From Ottelia alismoides (lineage: Eukaryota; Streptophyta; Magnoliopsida; Alismatales; Hydrocharitaceae), in the NCBI GenBank assembly GCA_037367405.1, contig JAZKJV010009792.1, positions 62,001-126,000 of the forward strand: 64,000 nucleotides of DNA, given 5' to 3'. Positions 23,283 to 35,560 of this stretch are shown piece by piece. Every line of letters begins with the position of its first letter. Position 1 is the first letter of the stretch. The notes beneath the pieces are model-generated. The model was not told the DNA's origin. It saw only the letters and a program-made list of their open reading frames with translations, and made no database searches. The position numbers and the translations under genes were made by a program.

Positions 23283-24677
23283 TCATTCAAACAAGTACGG
23301 GTATTTCTCTCTAATTTCTGCCTCAGATTCCCATGTAGCTTCTTCAAACTCTTGGTTTCGCCACAATACTTTAACTAGAGGCACCTCTTTGTTTCTCAAC
23401 TTCTTGATATCCCTTTCAAGTATTTGCACAGGTATCTCTTGGTATGTCAAGTCTGGCTCAACATGTAAATCATCATAACTTATCTTATGCTCTGGATCCC
23501 TAATATACTTTCTCAGATTTGATACATGAAATACATCATGTGTTGCCGAAAGATGTGGATGAAGTGCAAGTCTATATGCCACTTTTCCAATGCGCTGAAT
23601 AATTTCAAAGGGACCCACGAACCTGGGTGCTAACTTCCCACGCAAGCCAAACCTCTGAACACCCTTCATAGGTGATGCTTTGAGAAATACAAAGTCACCT
23701 ACCTCAAATTTAAGGTCTCTGCGCCTGGTATCACTATAACTTTTCTGGCGACTCTGGGCAGTTAATAGTCTTTTTCTAGCAAGTTCTACAGGTTCCCGTG
23801 TCTCCTGAAGTCTATCTGAATCATAAAGGTTCTTTATTACGACCTCTTGCCAACACAAAGGAGTAGTACACTTTCGTTCATATAGTGCTGCAAATGGTGC
23901 CATGCCAATACTTGTATGGTAACTATTATTGTAGGTGAATTCTACAAGAGGCAAATTTTTAATCCACGATCCCTTCCATTCTAAGGCACATGCTCGTAGC
24001 ATATCCTCTAGTGTCTGAATCGTACGTTCTGACTAACCATCTGTTTGTGGATGATATGTTGTACTCAAGCATAGTTGTGTACCTAAGACTTTCATGAAGT
24101 TCTCTCAATAGTGTGAGGTGAATCGTGAATCTCGATCAGAAACTACTTCCTTCGGGATACCATGGAGGCGAATCACATGTGTAATATATAACTCAGCAAG
24201 CTGGTCTGGAGTGAAAGATAAGCTTATCGGAATGAAGTGTGCTACCTTTGTAAGACGATCTATTATAACCCAGATACTATCTTTACTACCAGTCGTCTGA
24301 GGTAAGCCTGTAACGAAATCCAAGAAAATGCTTTCCCATTTCCATTCAGGTATAGGGAGGGGTTGCAATAATCCCGGTGGCTTTTGGTATGAAGCCTTTA
24401 CCAGCTGGCAAGTGAAACATGAATTCACAAACTCAACAACATCTTTCTTCATTCTTGGCCACCCAAAAGTATGATTGAAGATCCTTATACATCTTCGTAA
24501 TTCCTGGATGAATAGATAATCTAGAACAATGAGCTTCTTGTAAGATGTCTTTCCTTAGTTCAGGTGTGTTTGGTACACAAACTCTGTGATGATTATACGG
24601 TAAACCATCTTGTATCTGGAATCCCTCTATCTCATTCTTCTCAAGTTGTTGTTTCAAGTCTTTAAGGACTAGATCAT
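23283..24677 (-). pseudogene. Level 1 integrase and chromodomain, broken
   Basis: The minus-strand pieces follow each other. 24657-24433 is the zinc-binding N-terminal region, with the AHCSRLSIHPG block. 24452-24105, in another frame, is the catalytic core with aspartates in FLDFVTGLP and VSDRDSRF. 24002-23283 (239 codons) is the C-terminal part: GPF module, then a chromodomain-like end (about residues 185-239, with VLWRNQEFEEATWE). Integrase would insert the DNA copy, and the chromodomain would steer it to heterochromatin. Lesions are a frameshift near 24440, a TGA at 24107-24105 and a TAG at 24035-24033. Both stops fall at conserved tryptophan and glutamine positions and fit C-to-T transitions. 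The Athila element separates this part from the RT. Confidence 0.9.
24673..24677. repeat. Target duplication ATCAT, left copy
   Basis: Exact match to 57208-57212 around the level 2 element. Confidence 0.9.
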
Positions 24678-25870
24678 TGATGAATACTCATTCATCACTC
24701 TTTATTCTTATATTTTAGCTACAAAAACCTTTGCAAATGCATGTAGATATGTGTAAATAGAAATAATTACCAAAAGCATGCATTGTGTAAAAACCTATAA
24801 TTAGCATGTTTTTTTTGCAAAAATAAAAGAATAAAGATTAAAAAGAAAAAGAGGGAAATATTTAGAATAAATATTGAGCAACCTAACCCAAGGGAGGGCT
24901 CAGCATGGGCCTGATCGCATAAAAGCCAAAGTAGAGGGAGATAGGGGCTCATGTGTGTAAATACCTATGTAAATAAAATAAAATATTTTCCTCACAAAAA
25001 TAGACTTAAGTAGGCTTGTAAATATTTGTATATATTTATAAATATAAAATCAAAACAAAAATTTAAAAATTAAAAAGAAAACAAAAACACAACTTGTACA
25101 TGATCACATTATACATAGAACTACCATCATCCTTATTTATTCTTATAAATAAATAAAATTAATTTCTAAAATTTTTGTACAAATCCTATATTATATAGTG
25201 TAAATAAATTAAATAAAAACAATTAAAACAAAAACAAAATAAAAATAACAAAATTAAAAACACACAAATATATTGTAAATATACCATGTATATAAATGTA
25301 TATATGTATTTATTTTACCTATGTATATAAATAATTAAAATAAAATAAAAATACCTTTTTATTCCTTATTTTATAATATAAATAAATAAAATATAAAATG
25401 GGAATAAAAGTGTATAAAAATAACAAATTAAAAATCAAAATTAAAAAAACCTATATAGTGTACATATACATATATATTACATATTATGTAAATACCTTAT
25501 TTTTATTTTGAAAAATTAATTAAAAATCACAAAAAAAGAAAAAAAATAAAATAAATATTTTTCATGTTTTAAGTTTTTATTAATTCGATCATTTTCTAGT
25601 TTAAAATAAATAAATAAAAAATCATGCTTGGCGGGCTCTGATTGGTCCACGGGGGATTGTTGACCCCCGGTCAACTCTCCCCCCAGGACCACCAGAGCCG
25701 GGTTAGACCTGACCGACCCGTTTTCTCCATTTTCCACCCGCCTGACCCGACCGCCAGCACCTCAAACCCCGGGCTCCGATTGATCACTGGATATCCTGGA
25801 CCCTCGCCCGGGGTGGTTTTGGTGGATCCGAGCCCCGAGCATCTCGCCCGATCCCCTTCTTCTCGGATCC
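24678..25870 (+). repeat. Level 2 Athila-type element, 5' LTR, first part
   Basis: It begins TGATGAATACTC. It matches 53574-54766 of the 3' LTR, then stops where the level 3 LARD was inserted. The LTR continues at 40657. It is AT-rich with a GC-rich stretch from 25620. Confidence 0.92.
25866..25870. repeat. Target duplication GATCC, left copy
   Basis: Repeated exactly at 40652-40656 on the other side of level 3. The unoccupied 3' LTR of level 2 has a single copy here. Confidence 0.9.
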
Positions 25871-28800
25871 TGATGACAGGGAATTTGCCAAGGTCGTATC
25901 TTTCCACAAGCGGAGAGACAGTCGCTGAGTTGACCTCAGACAGATTCCCAAATCGATCAACAATTAACCCACAATAATTATATGCAATGAATATCCAAAA
26001 ATGTGGAGTTAAAATTTATTATAACTCTACATGCAAATGTGTATAGGTGTAAGCACAGGTAGAGGTCGAACACTGGGAGGCGAATGGTTGTATGTAATGT
26101 ATCGTTCAATTATTCAATCAATTGTGCATGTCCTTTTATTGTTTTAGTGGGTTTTAGGTTTTGTAATTTTTTTATTATTATTTTTTTTTGTTTTTATAAT
26201 TTTTATTTTGATTTTATATTTTATACTTTTTTTTTATTTTCTTTTCTTTTTATATTATTAATTATATAAATCTATATACTATATATATATAAAGAGATAT
26301 ATATATATGAGAAGAGAGAGAGAGGTAATATAGAATATATATATATATATTTAGAAACATAAAAACTTAATATATAGACTTATATTTTTAACTCTTTTTT
26401 TTTATTATTATTTTTTTTATATTTCTAATTTTTATGTATTTTTCAATTCAAAAATGTCCACAATATAGGACTAATTAAATAGCCGTATATAATTTGGGTT
26501 TTAAAAATACAAAATAAACTCCAAAATTACCCAAATCAATTTTAATATAGTAATAATAATACATAGATAATTATAAAAGATAAAAATATATTTTTGGATT
26601 TTTTTAGGATTTTTCTAATTTTTTTGTTGGATTTTGGGGCTTTCTGATTTTTTTTTAATTTTCTTTTTCATATTTTTAGGGTTTTTCATTTTCTGGACTC
26701 AATATAGATATAAATACATCATATATAATTTTTTTGGAATTTTTCAAAAACATTTTCTAATTTTTTTTTGTATTTTCTAATTTAGACAGTACAAAAATGG
26801 CTTCTTTTTCATTTTTAATAATTAGGAAAAATGCAAAAAATGCAAACTAAAATATGGGCGTGAACAAGCATGGCATGGAGCATCTACCCTAATTTTTGTG
26901 GATTTTTAGAAGCCTTCTAGGTATTTTTAATAAATAGATAAAGAGACAAAAATAAATTAAGCCTGGCAGGGGCATTTTTGCAAATAAAATACATAACAGG
27001 GGCTCAGGTGCAAAAATACCTACTGGAATAAACATTTATTTTAATTTTTAGCACTAATTTACAATTACAAAACCCGCCAGGGGTTGCATGCAAAATACCC
27101 GCGCCTCACGTGGGACTACACGTGAGGTAAGGAAGGACCTAAACGTAAATAAATGTAAGTTCAAGGGTCCTTCGGCAAAATAAACATTTATTTTACAACT
27201 GACAATTTTATTTACAACACTAAATATTAAATACAAAAATGCGGGGGACAGGATATGCAATTTACCCCTAAAAGAGGCGCTATCCGACGGCTGATCTCCG
27301 TTCACTTGACACGTGGCGCCTCCACGTGCGCCGATACCCCTTCGCCGATGAAGCGCTAGGATTAGATCTCAGGGCTGAGATCTACGGTGGCAGCTCGCTT
27401 CATCTGACGACTCTGGTTCAATCTGGGACCTGTTCTTCATCCGACGGCTGGGAAGCTAAGAGCAGGAAGAGGGAAGAAGGCTGTGATGGCCGGGCTCCCT
27501 CGTCCTCGATCTCGCTCTCCAGGCGTCCTTCGAGGCTTCCGGAGGTCCTAGGAGCTTCCTGGCAGGTGGCTGAAGGTTCTGGAGTGGTTGGATCGAGCGG
27601 AGACACACCGGAGCGCCACCACGAAGTCGGAGAAGATGTGGGGCTCCAGGTGCCTCCGGCGACTTCTGGATGTGTCTCCTGGAGCTACATTAGGCTCCTA
27701 ACCTGCAAGGAAAACTCACGCGGCTCGAGGCGATTCTCCTCGGCCCACAAACTGAAGCTGTTAGCATGGAAATGGGTGAGGTGGCGATGCTCCGGCGAAG
27801 CGGCGGAGTCGAGCATCGATTCGCGAATCCAGGAGAGGATCCGGTTGGCCAAGGTGATTAGGAAGTGGAGAAGGCGTAGGGGAACGAAATGGAGGTGAAA
27901 GCGGGTCGGAGAACGGTCGGGAACATGATGAAAAGCTCGCCAGAGCGGAACTCCGGCGAACTACGAATCGCCTAAACTACGCTACACTAGTGATCTAAAT
28001 GCATAATAAAAGACTGGAATAAAATGCTGGAATGAAAACCTATCTAAAAATCATAAACGCGCAGCTCGTACCTGGCGAAACACCAGGGAGCAGAGACCTC
28101 GCCGGAGCGATGGCCGTGGGTGCAACCTCCGCCATCTCCAACCGATTCAAGGTGCCGGCGGCATCCCCCTGTCACGAGGAGGGTACCTGGGACCGAATGC
28201 AAGGAAGAAAATGGAGGAAAATTGACCAAACTTGGGAGGAAGGCGGAGGTTCCTTATTTATAGACGAAAAGGGCACCCTTATTGATCGGGCCATAGCGGG
28301 CGATACGGGCTATGTACAAAGAATCCAAGAGGACGGCGTGGGAGAGGGATGTACAGGGAATAAAATCCGTGAAGGATTCGATGGCGATTGATGGACGAAT
28401 CGAGCGGCCAAAAGGCAAGAAGATGGGGGACAAGACAGTTCAGACGTACTGCAGAGGCTGAGGAGGCAGTTGACCCGGGGTCAACTCGGGCCAAGCCCTG
28501 ATTGGTCCGCCTAGGCCGCAAGAAGACAAAACAGGCTGGAAAATAAAGAATGAATTATTTAAAATAGTAAATGAGTTTATTATTTTTTTAAGTATAAAAT
28601 AAAAAATGTTTATTATTTTACGTAGTATTTATCTATGATTTTTATTTATTTTTATGAATTATTTTATTATGGTTTTATTAAAATAATGTGTATATGTATG
28701 TATTTTATATGTATTTTTGTATATTTTATTTTTACTTTATTTATTTTATTTTATTATTTTAGTTTCCTATTTTATAATTTTATAACTTATCTTTGTGAGT

Positions 28801-29862
28801 ATAAATATATTTTTATTTCATTTTTAAGATTTTATTTACATTTTTAAATAAATAGATGTATGTGTATGTATGTATACTTATGGGTATTTTACCTATATAT
28901 ATTATATACATTTTATTTATTTAATGAATTTTATTTGTTTTTATTTTGGATTTGTATTTTTAATAAGTTATGTGTAATATATATATTTTTAGAAAAATAT
29001 AGATGAATAAAATAATTAAAGAATGTTTTCCCCTTTATTTATATACACATGGGTAGCATAGGTATTTTGCCTAGATATTATCTAGGCTTATTTTATTTTT
29101 GAAATTTCTTTTTTGGCGTTCTTTTAATTTTAATATGTACATGTATTATAAATATTATTTATAAAATTCTAAAAATATAATTTTGTACAGATAATAATTG
29201 TTGAATAAAATGAATATTTAAATCGGGCACTATATACAATGAGGGTCAAAAACCTATCTTCCACAGATGGTCTCCAAAAATGGTGAAACCAATTTTACAA
29301 AATAGTTTATGGAATGCTATATACAATTAAAGGTGAGTTTGGGTGATTTGGAGTTTTTATTTGCAAGATATGGGCCTGTGAAGTTGAGATTTTTGCTTTT
29401 TATTTTGTGTATAAAATGTATTACTGAGTATTATTTTTGTGCAAACTCAATTTTGTATTTTTATTTACATTATTTTCTACAACTTTCATAGACAAAGTTT
29501 CTTTATTTGATGATTAAATAATTATGTACAAAATAGGTGTCAAAAATACAAAAATGAATGAATAAATAAATGAGGTATTTATCGTATTTTGGCCCTTATC
29601 TCCCCCTACTTTATTCCTTGTCGACCAATTCCATGCTGGCCTTGGTCTCGGGGTTAGGGTCATAAAATATTTGCAATATTTTATTCCTTTTTCTTTTCTT
29701 CCCTTTATTCTATAATTTTGGCATTAAAAACCTTATTTTATGTATAATTAATACAATAAATAATAGATGCTAATATGAACAAATTAATGCTATTTACATG
29801 CATTTGCTGGGGTTTTTAAGGCCAAAATGATAGAATAAAGGTGATGAAATGGAGATTCATCA
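25871..29862 (-). repeat. Level 3 LARD, 3' LTR
   Basis: This LTR is 3992 bp. It is almost identical to 36664-40651, with roughly ten substitutions and a few homopolymer indels seen by eye (for example 27635, 27945 and 29076). On the minus strand it begins TGATGAATCTCC and ends CTGTCATCA. The block about 27050-28530 is GC-rich and contains several open frames (27326-27898 and 28032-28391 plus; 27054-27305 minus), identical or nearly so in both LTRs. That identity reflects recent insertion, not selection, so I do not call them genes. A minus-strand TATAAATAA lies at 28255-28263. Confidence 0.93.
28255..28263 (-). promoter_or_regulatory. TATA-like box in level 3 LTR
   Basis: The minus strand reads TATAAATAA between GC-rich blocks. 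The same sequence is at about 39045-39053 in the other LTR. It is the likely start region for the LARD transcript. Confidence 0.5.
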
Positions 29863-29875
29863 CCCCCCTATACTT
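29863..29875 (-). promoter_or_regulatory. Polypurine tract of level 3
   Basis: The minus strand reads aagtatagggggg directly before the 3' LTR. It equals the level 2 PPT at 53562-53573 apart from one extra G. Confidence 0.85.
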
Positions 29876-31830
29876 GCCTTTGCTAGTCCCTAGCAAATAC
29901 TTATGCAATAAGTACAAAAAGAACAAAGAATAAGAAGAAAAGAAAAAGCAAAAATAAAGAATTCACAGAATAAATTGAATTGATCATGATTATTAAACTC
30001 ATCTGTACAAAATCAAAGTTTGGAGCTCAGGTCAGACCTTGGTGTGAAAATGTGTGTGGAACCTGGTAGGGAACCAAATTTAAAACACAACAGCCTTTGA
30101 TAGTCACAGAACTTGGTTCAAATCACCTCAATAGCCAGGTCAGAACTAGCCTACATCATACGCAAACCCTTATGACTATGAAGCTGACTTGTACAGTGTA
30201 AGTGATAGTGGCTCTCCACCTCAGAAGTGGCAAAGAAACAACCTCCCCCATCCTGGTAACTCTAATGCCTCGGTCTAGCAACTCTTTCCTCGAGAAGCGG
30301 GGTATTCCCTTCTAAGTTCAAGTGCAACCGGCTCAAGAAGAGGGGGAAGAAGTATAGACTTTTGGAAGCTCAGCCAGTGTAGCCGAGTCTCCCGCTGCAA
30401 GCTTCATGAGATGAAACATGGATACCATAAGCTTTTGCTTTATTGAACTATATACACTCCGGTGGGGTTATTAAATTTTCGATCCGATCCACCACTTTTT
30501 TGGAGTTCTTTTTTTTTTTTTTTTTCAATTGCATCTGTACAACATATCTACATGGTGCAGCATATATACAAGAAATTTCTCCTTGAGCCAGTAGACTATC
30601 CCTCTTTTGAAGCTTTATTGCAACCCACAGCTTCAGTCCTTAGACTTCATCACCACTAGACCAAGTTGAGGTGCACTTCCTTCACTATAAGAAGAAGAGA
30701 GGTTCCGCCTAGAAGTACTACCCTCATATGCTACCCCAAGCCAAAGGAAACTGCCTCCTCACCACCTCATCCATGGAGAGCTATGTGAAAGGTGCAGGTG
30801 TCCAAGTTAGGTCACGGCCGACAAGAGTCATGCGTGTGTTTCGAAAAGTTCTAGTTAGTCCACTGAGGTGCCTTGAACCTAGCCCTGATTTCTCAAAGAA
30901 TTAAGTCTGAATAGACCTGAAGTACCTTAAACCTAGTTCCCATATGGTTCCAGTGCAGTTAGGTGCGGTAAGGTCCAACCAAGCTCCAATCTTCGACTTT
31001 ATTGGACTAGTTCAATCATCAAGCTCAATAAAAGAACATGCATGCAATGCAACTGCTATTTACAAATGTGCAAAGAATAATGCAGTTTTTCAAAGAATTT
31101 GAAAACAAAGAGAAGAATTTTTACACAAAGAATTTTTGCAAATAAAAGAATTTTGACACTCATAGTAGAAAATATGTACAACTATTTACACGGGCGTGCC
31201 GCTTTATTTTACAAGAATTAAGAATTTACAATTTAGTTTTTATTTATAAGCATATATGTACACTTATTAAAGAATTGTGTTTATTTTTATTATTTTTATT
31301 CATAAGAAATATATATATTATATTAGTTATTATTATATGTGACTATTCCTCAAATTTATTTGACACAATTTTTTCAAATAGTTTTTGAAAACTATAGTCC
31401 AAAATAATTTTTACAAACATTTTTACAAACATGTACACACATTTGAAAATCATTTTGCAAAGGTTTTTCAAAACAGTATATATAGATTTTTCAAAATATT
31501 TTTGCAACCTTTTTCAAACCATTTGCAAATCATTTTTCAAACATTTTATTTCACACAAAGAAAATAAATCTTTACAAACCACACATTTTTACAAAGGTTG
31601 AAAACATGTAACAAAATGCTTTCAAAATAGTTTTCAATAAATGTTCACAATACTTTTCACACTATTTTTCAAACATTTGCAAAAAAAACATTTTCACCTG
31701 ATTTATTAATCAGTAAATACAAAAGAATTTGAGGAATAATCCCATTTTTTTTTATTTATTAAGGGTTTTTTTATGAATTTTAAAGAATTATTAGTCATAT
31801 TATTACGAAAGTACGAGTTATGGCTAAAGT
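29876..31830 (-). mobile_element. Level 3 internal region, 3' part shared with level 2
   Basis: Blocks match the region upstream of the 3' LTR of level 2 in reverse orientation. For example, 30540-30780 matches 52660-52910, including a plus-strand stretch that encodes the same antisense residues in both (EPVDYPSFEALLQPT). The remainder (31020-31720) is a monotonous run of 'tttttcaaa', 'tttacaaa' and similar words, also seen near 52050-52400. It contains no pol. Confidence 0.75.
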
Positions 31831-31849
31831 ATATACATAGTATATACGA

Positions 31850-32370
31850 CCCCCTATACTTAGCTTGAGCTATGTCCTCATAGATCAAAAAGACAAGAGA
31901 AGACATAACTCGTACTGAGTATAGACAAGTCTATGAATAAGAAATGAACGAATGAGAAGTTGACCGTCCCCCCTATACTTAGGATCAAGTAATTCTAAGT
32001 ATAGCAGACTGTACACAAAGTAGGGAGGGTCAAGGGTGGGAATAAACAGCTGAACAAATCTTGGGTGCACCCCCCTATACTTAGGACAAAGTACGTCCTA
32101 AGTACAGAAAACTGACACAAAGGGGCGACACCTTTTATTTAGATACAGAAGATAGGAAATGAAAAGAAGAAAAGAAGAAAAGAAGAAAAGATAGATACAG
32201 ATTGATAAAAAGATCCGTGAAAAATATACACATCACTCCCCCTATACTTAGGGTGAGATATCCCTAAGTATAAGAAAGAAAAGGAGTGACGAAAAATGTG
32301 TGAGGAAAGAACAACTCAGTGTGTGCCCCCCCTACGCTTAGGACAAGGTACGTCCTAAGTGTAGTCCCAA
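31850..32370 (-). repeat. Cluster of PPT-tipped hairpins in level 3
   Basis: At least four perfect or near-perfect hairpins with 'ctatacttagg'-type stems lie at 31973-32004, 32075-32107, 32242-32273 and 32332-32364. Each has a run of C on its left, so on the element's own strand each hairpin ends in 'aagtatagggg', a copy of the PPT. A fifth, unpaired copy is near 31852. Equivalent hairpins occur in level 2. Confidence 0.85.
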
Positions 32371-32760
32371 AGATATGGCGATAGATCTAGGGCACACATA
32401 ACATGCGGGAGAAAGGATGAACAGAATACACATATATACAAACGGTGAAAAACTGTTGAAGTACAGGACGGTGTCTGATAAGCGACAACCGTGCTCTCGT
32501 CGTCGTCTCCCTGTGAGAACGAGGACGCGGTCAGAAGGTGAAAATACACCCGAATATGCAATCAAGTGGGTGTCAGCTACCGGGTTAAACAGATTGAAAG
32601 GATAGATATCGGGTCTGGTAGCATGAAGCAGTCAATCGGCTCATATGGTCAACATGAGGGAACAGAGCCAATACCGTAAGACCGAGAGGAAGAAAGAGCA
32701 GTACAGACCCCTCCTAGTCAATCATGGTCTCAGATAGATCAGAAATAAGGCATATGAGAC
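32371..32760 (-). mobile_element. Level 3 internal region, spacer
   Basis: Non-coding sequence joins the PPT-tipped hairpins to the hairpin array. Short inverted motifs are present, but there is no clear repeat unit. Confidence 0.4.
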
Positions 32761-34340
32761 TGTGTGATGCAATATGTGGCTCACTCTTGCGAGGGTCCTC
32801 AAGGTGAGCAAAGTCAGAGAATAATCAGAGGACTCGGTTCCGTGCTCCATCAGACAGGAGACACCCCAGGGAGGAGACCGAGTACAAAGTCAGAAGACTC
32901 GGCTTCGTGCTCCCACAGATAGGAGACACTCGAAGTGAAGCCGAGTAGCTACAAGATGATGTACTCTCCCGCAGATAACCCTCGGGGAGTAGTACATGCT
33001 AAACAATGAGTAATCAGAACAGCAGCTCACCCTTCCGAGGGTCATCAAGGTGAGCGGGCTCAAAGGAGCCGATCCATCAGAAGGATCATAGAAATGGTCT
33101 TGGTAGGCGATAGATCGGCTACCAGCAGAAGAGACCGAAAAATCGAGAAAGTGTGGCAGCGTCCCCGCAAATAACCCTCGGGGAGCGGGCTGGCAACTAG
33201 TCATGGGAATAGCAGATATCAAAAACTCAACCCTGCGAGGACCGTCAAGGCGAGCAGACTCAAAGGAGTCTAATCAGATGGGTCCCATGATCCGCAGATC
33301 GGATAGGCAACTCAGGATGGGACCAAAAGTATTGCATATCAGACGACCCGGCTCCGTGCTCCAACAGAGAGGAGACACAATCAGAAGGTGGGAACCGAGC
33401 GGTAAATAGAGTGTCGCAGCCTCCCGCAGATAGTCCTCGGAGAGTACTGCGATCTAGGCAGGGAATAGTCAGAAAGTGCCTCTACCTTGCGAGGGTCGTC
33501 AAGGAGAGCGGGCTCAAAGGAGCCGGATCCATCAGACGGATCCACATAGTGGTCTCAGTAGTCGACAAGGCGGCTACCAACAGAAGAGACCAATCAGATC
33601 TGAAATATGACGTAGTCTCCCGCAGATAACTCTCGGGGAGCTACGAACTAATCAAATGAATAATAAGAGCTCATCCTTGCGAGGACCGTCAAGGAGAGCG
33701 GACTCAAAGGAGTCTAAACAAGTCGGTCTCATGCCCCAACAGATTAGGCGCATAATCAGAAATGGAGACCGAGTGCATAAATCAGACGAGTCGACTTCGT
33801 GCTCCAACAGACAGGAGACACCAAAACTGAGTGAAGCCGATCGTAAAGAAGGTGTCACATCCTTCCCGTAGATAGTCCTCGGGAAGTGATGTGAGCTATG
33901 CAGAGAATAATCAGAGTACATCTCGTCCTTGCGAGGGTCGTCAAGGAGAGAGAAGGGCTCGAAGGAGCCGGACCCATCAGACGGATCCACAGAAATATAG
34001 TCTCGATAGACGGCCGACCGTCTACCAGTAGAAGAGACCGTTATAGCACTAATGTGTCATAGCCTCTCGCAGATAACCCTCGGAGAGCTATGAACCAGGC
34101 ATGGAATAATCAGAAAAGTGGAGCTCTGCCTTGCGAGGACCGTCAAGGAGAGCAATCTGACAGCTGGCCTCGTGTGCCGACAGATCGGGCACACAGTCAC
34201 AGAGGGAGGCCAATCAAGTATATCAGCTGACTCGGTTTCGGGTTCCATCACAAGGGCGACCCAAGTAGGGTATGAAACCGCAGTCCTAGAAATTGTCGCA
34301 TTCTCCCGCAGATAGTCCTCGGGAAGTGATGGAAGCTATA
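32761..34340. repeat. Higher-order tandem array of stem-loops in level 3
   Basis: Seven copies of a hairpin with loop core CAGATAaCCCTCGG (A/G and C/T variants) start near 32959, 33157, 33414, 33611, 33855, 34057 and 34297. Spacings alternate about 200 and 245 bp, giving a repeat of about 445 bp with two half-units. Stem sequences differ between copies yet stay complementary, for example ATGTACT/AGTACAT, TCGCAG/CTGCGA, CGTAG/CTACG and TCATAGC/GCTATGA. Other hairpin types alternate with it. GGCTC-AAAG-GAGCC occurs at 33057 and 33511 (with a GAAG loop at 33956), and GACTC-AAAG-GAGTC at 33257 and 33701. A third type has GCTCAC..GTGAGC or GCTCT..AGAGC stems. It replaces the gag-pol position of an autonomous element. 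The reading frames that cross it are not conserved between units. Confidence 0.85.
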
Positions 34341-35560
34341 GCAATGAAGGTCATGGGAATGCTGGCAAGTCATCTCAGGTCCTCAAAAGCAATAAATCAT
34401 TCAATCATTCGGAGTAAGATCATGGGAGGGAGAAAATCATCAGGCCAATCACAAAACATCCCTCAGGTCAATCCAGTAAGCTGAGATGGCACGAAAAATA
34501 GTCAAGAATCCTCTAAGTGCCATGGTGGATCAAAGAGTCAGGAGATCGGGGATGGGTCAGTCACGAAGAAGAGAGATCATGTGGGTTCCAATCATCGTCA
34601 TCATGAAGCATATATCAAGATAATCTATTCAGCCCAAAAATCAAAGATGGTCGGAACCTCGAAATGGATAGAACAATAGAAACATCATGATATCATCCTC
34701 TAATCACTGAAGCACATCACATCCTCAATCCGGTGTGCGAGATCCAAATCCTCAATAAAGAATCACACCTATGCTCTATGCATCAGCAAAAATCCTCAAG
34801 AAATCCATATGCATGTATCAAAGACAAATCCACCAGATCAATCCCAGCAGTCTCGACATCATGGGCCCGGCTTACACAACTAATCTTGTATAAATAATCC
34901 TCGGTGCGGGCCTCATCAATATGCACAACATTCCCGAGTAAAGGGAGAGATGATACGGGGGACACGAGGACGATGGGTAAGAAGGGTAACACAATGGGGT
35001 GGAGAAGCTGATTGAGCGTGCGTGCCAACATCGTAGGTGGTAGAAAGGTGATACAGAGGGTACGAGGAGGGCGGGCGAGAAAGATCGAGACATCGACAAA
35101 ATTGGGTGTTCCACACAAGGCGGGAACACCGTCAAAATTGTGGTCCGAAGAGGTCTCTCCTCGAACCAGGGAAGATGGGACGATGGATACATAGAAGATG
35201 GTGGAGAATGCGGGAAACAAAGGACTTGGCGAAGAATGATTGAGCTCAAGCGCCAATATCATGACTCGATGCGAAATGAAGAGGTCTATTTATAAGAGAG
35301 ATAGAGAGATTCAAAGATGAAAAATGCATGACTCACACGGACGAGACCGATGACTCTAATAATGAATGAGAAACATATCGGACTCCAAGTCACAATTAAT
35401 TCACAAGGCAAACCCTCAATTCACCTACTCGACACAGTGAAGACCGTCAGATGACGGTCATTTATCTTTTCGGTTTTAGAGTTAGGTGAGAATCACAAAG
35501 TTGTACAAACACTTAGGAGGCTTGATAGGATTTGGGCTCTACTCCTTAGCGTGTACGTGA
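34341..35560 (-). mobile_element. Level 3 internal region, unassigned
   Basis: Moderately GC-rich sequence with several overlapping frames, the longest at 35262-34783 minus (159 codons). None shows a gag or pol motif. I do not recognise a product. Confidence 0.4.

Noticed and set aside
27326..27898. 190-codon frame found identically at 38117-38689
   Set aside because: It lies inside the two LTRs of level 3. Identity follows from LTR duplication at insertion, and no known domain is visible.
28032..28391. 119-codon frame repeated at 38823-39182
   Set aside because: Same reason: LTR copy, no domain.
32761..34340. CRISPR-like regularly spaced repeats
   Set aside because: The repeats are palindromic modules in a eukaryotic LTR element with variable stems and alternating spacing. 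There are no cas genes and no constant repeat/unique spacer pattern.
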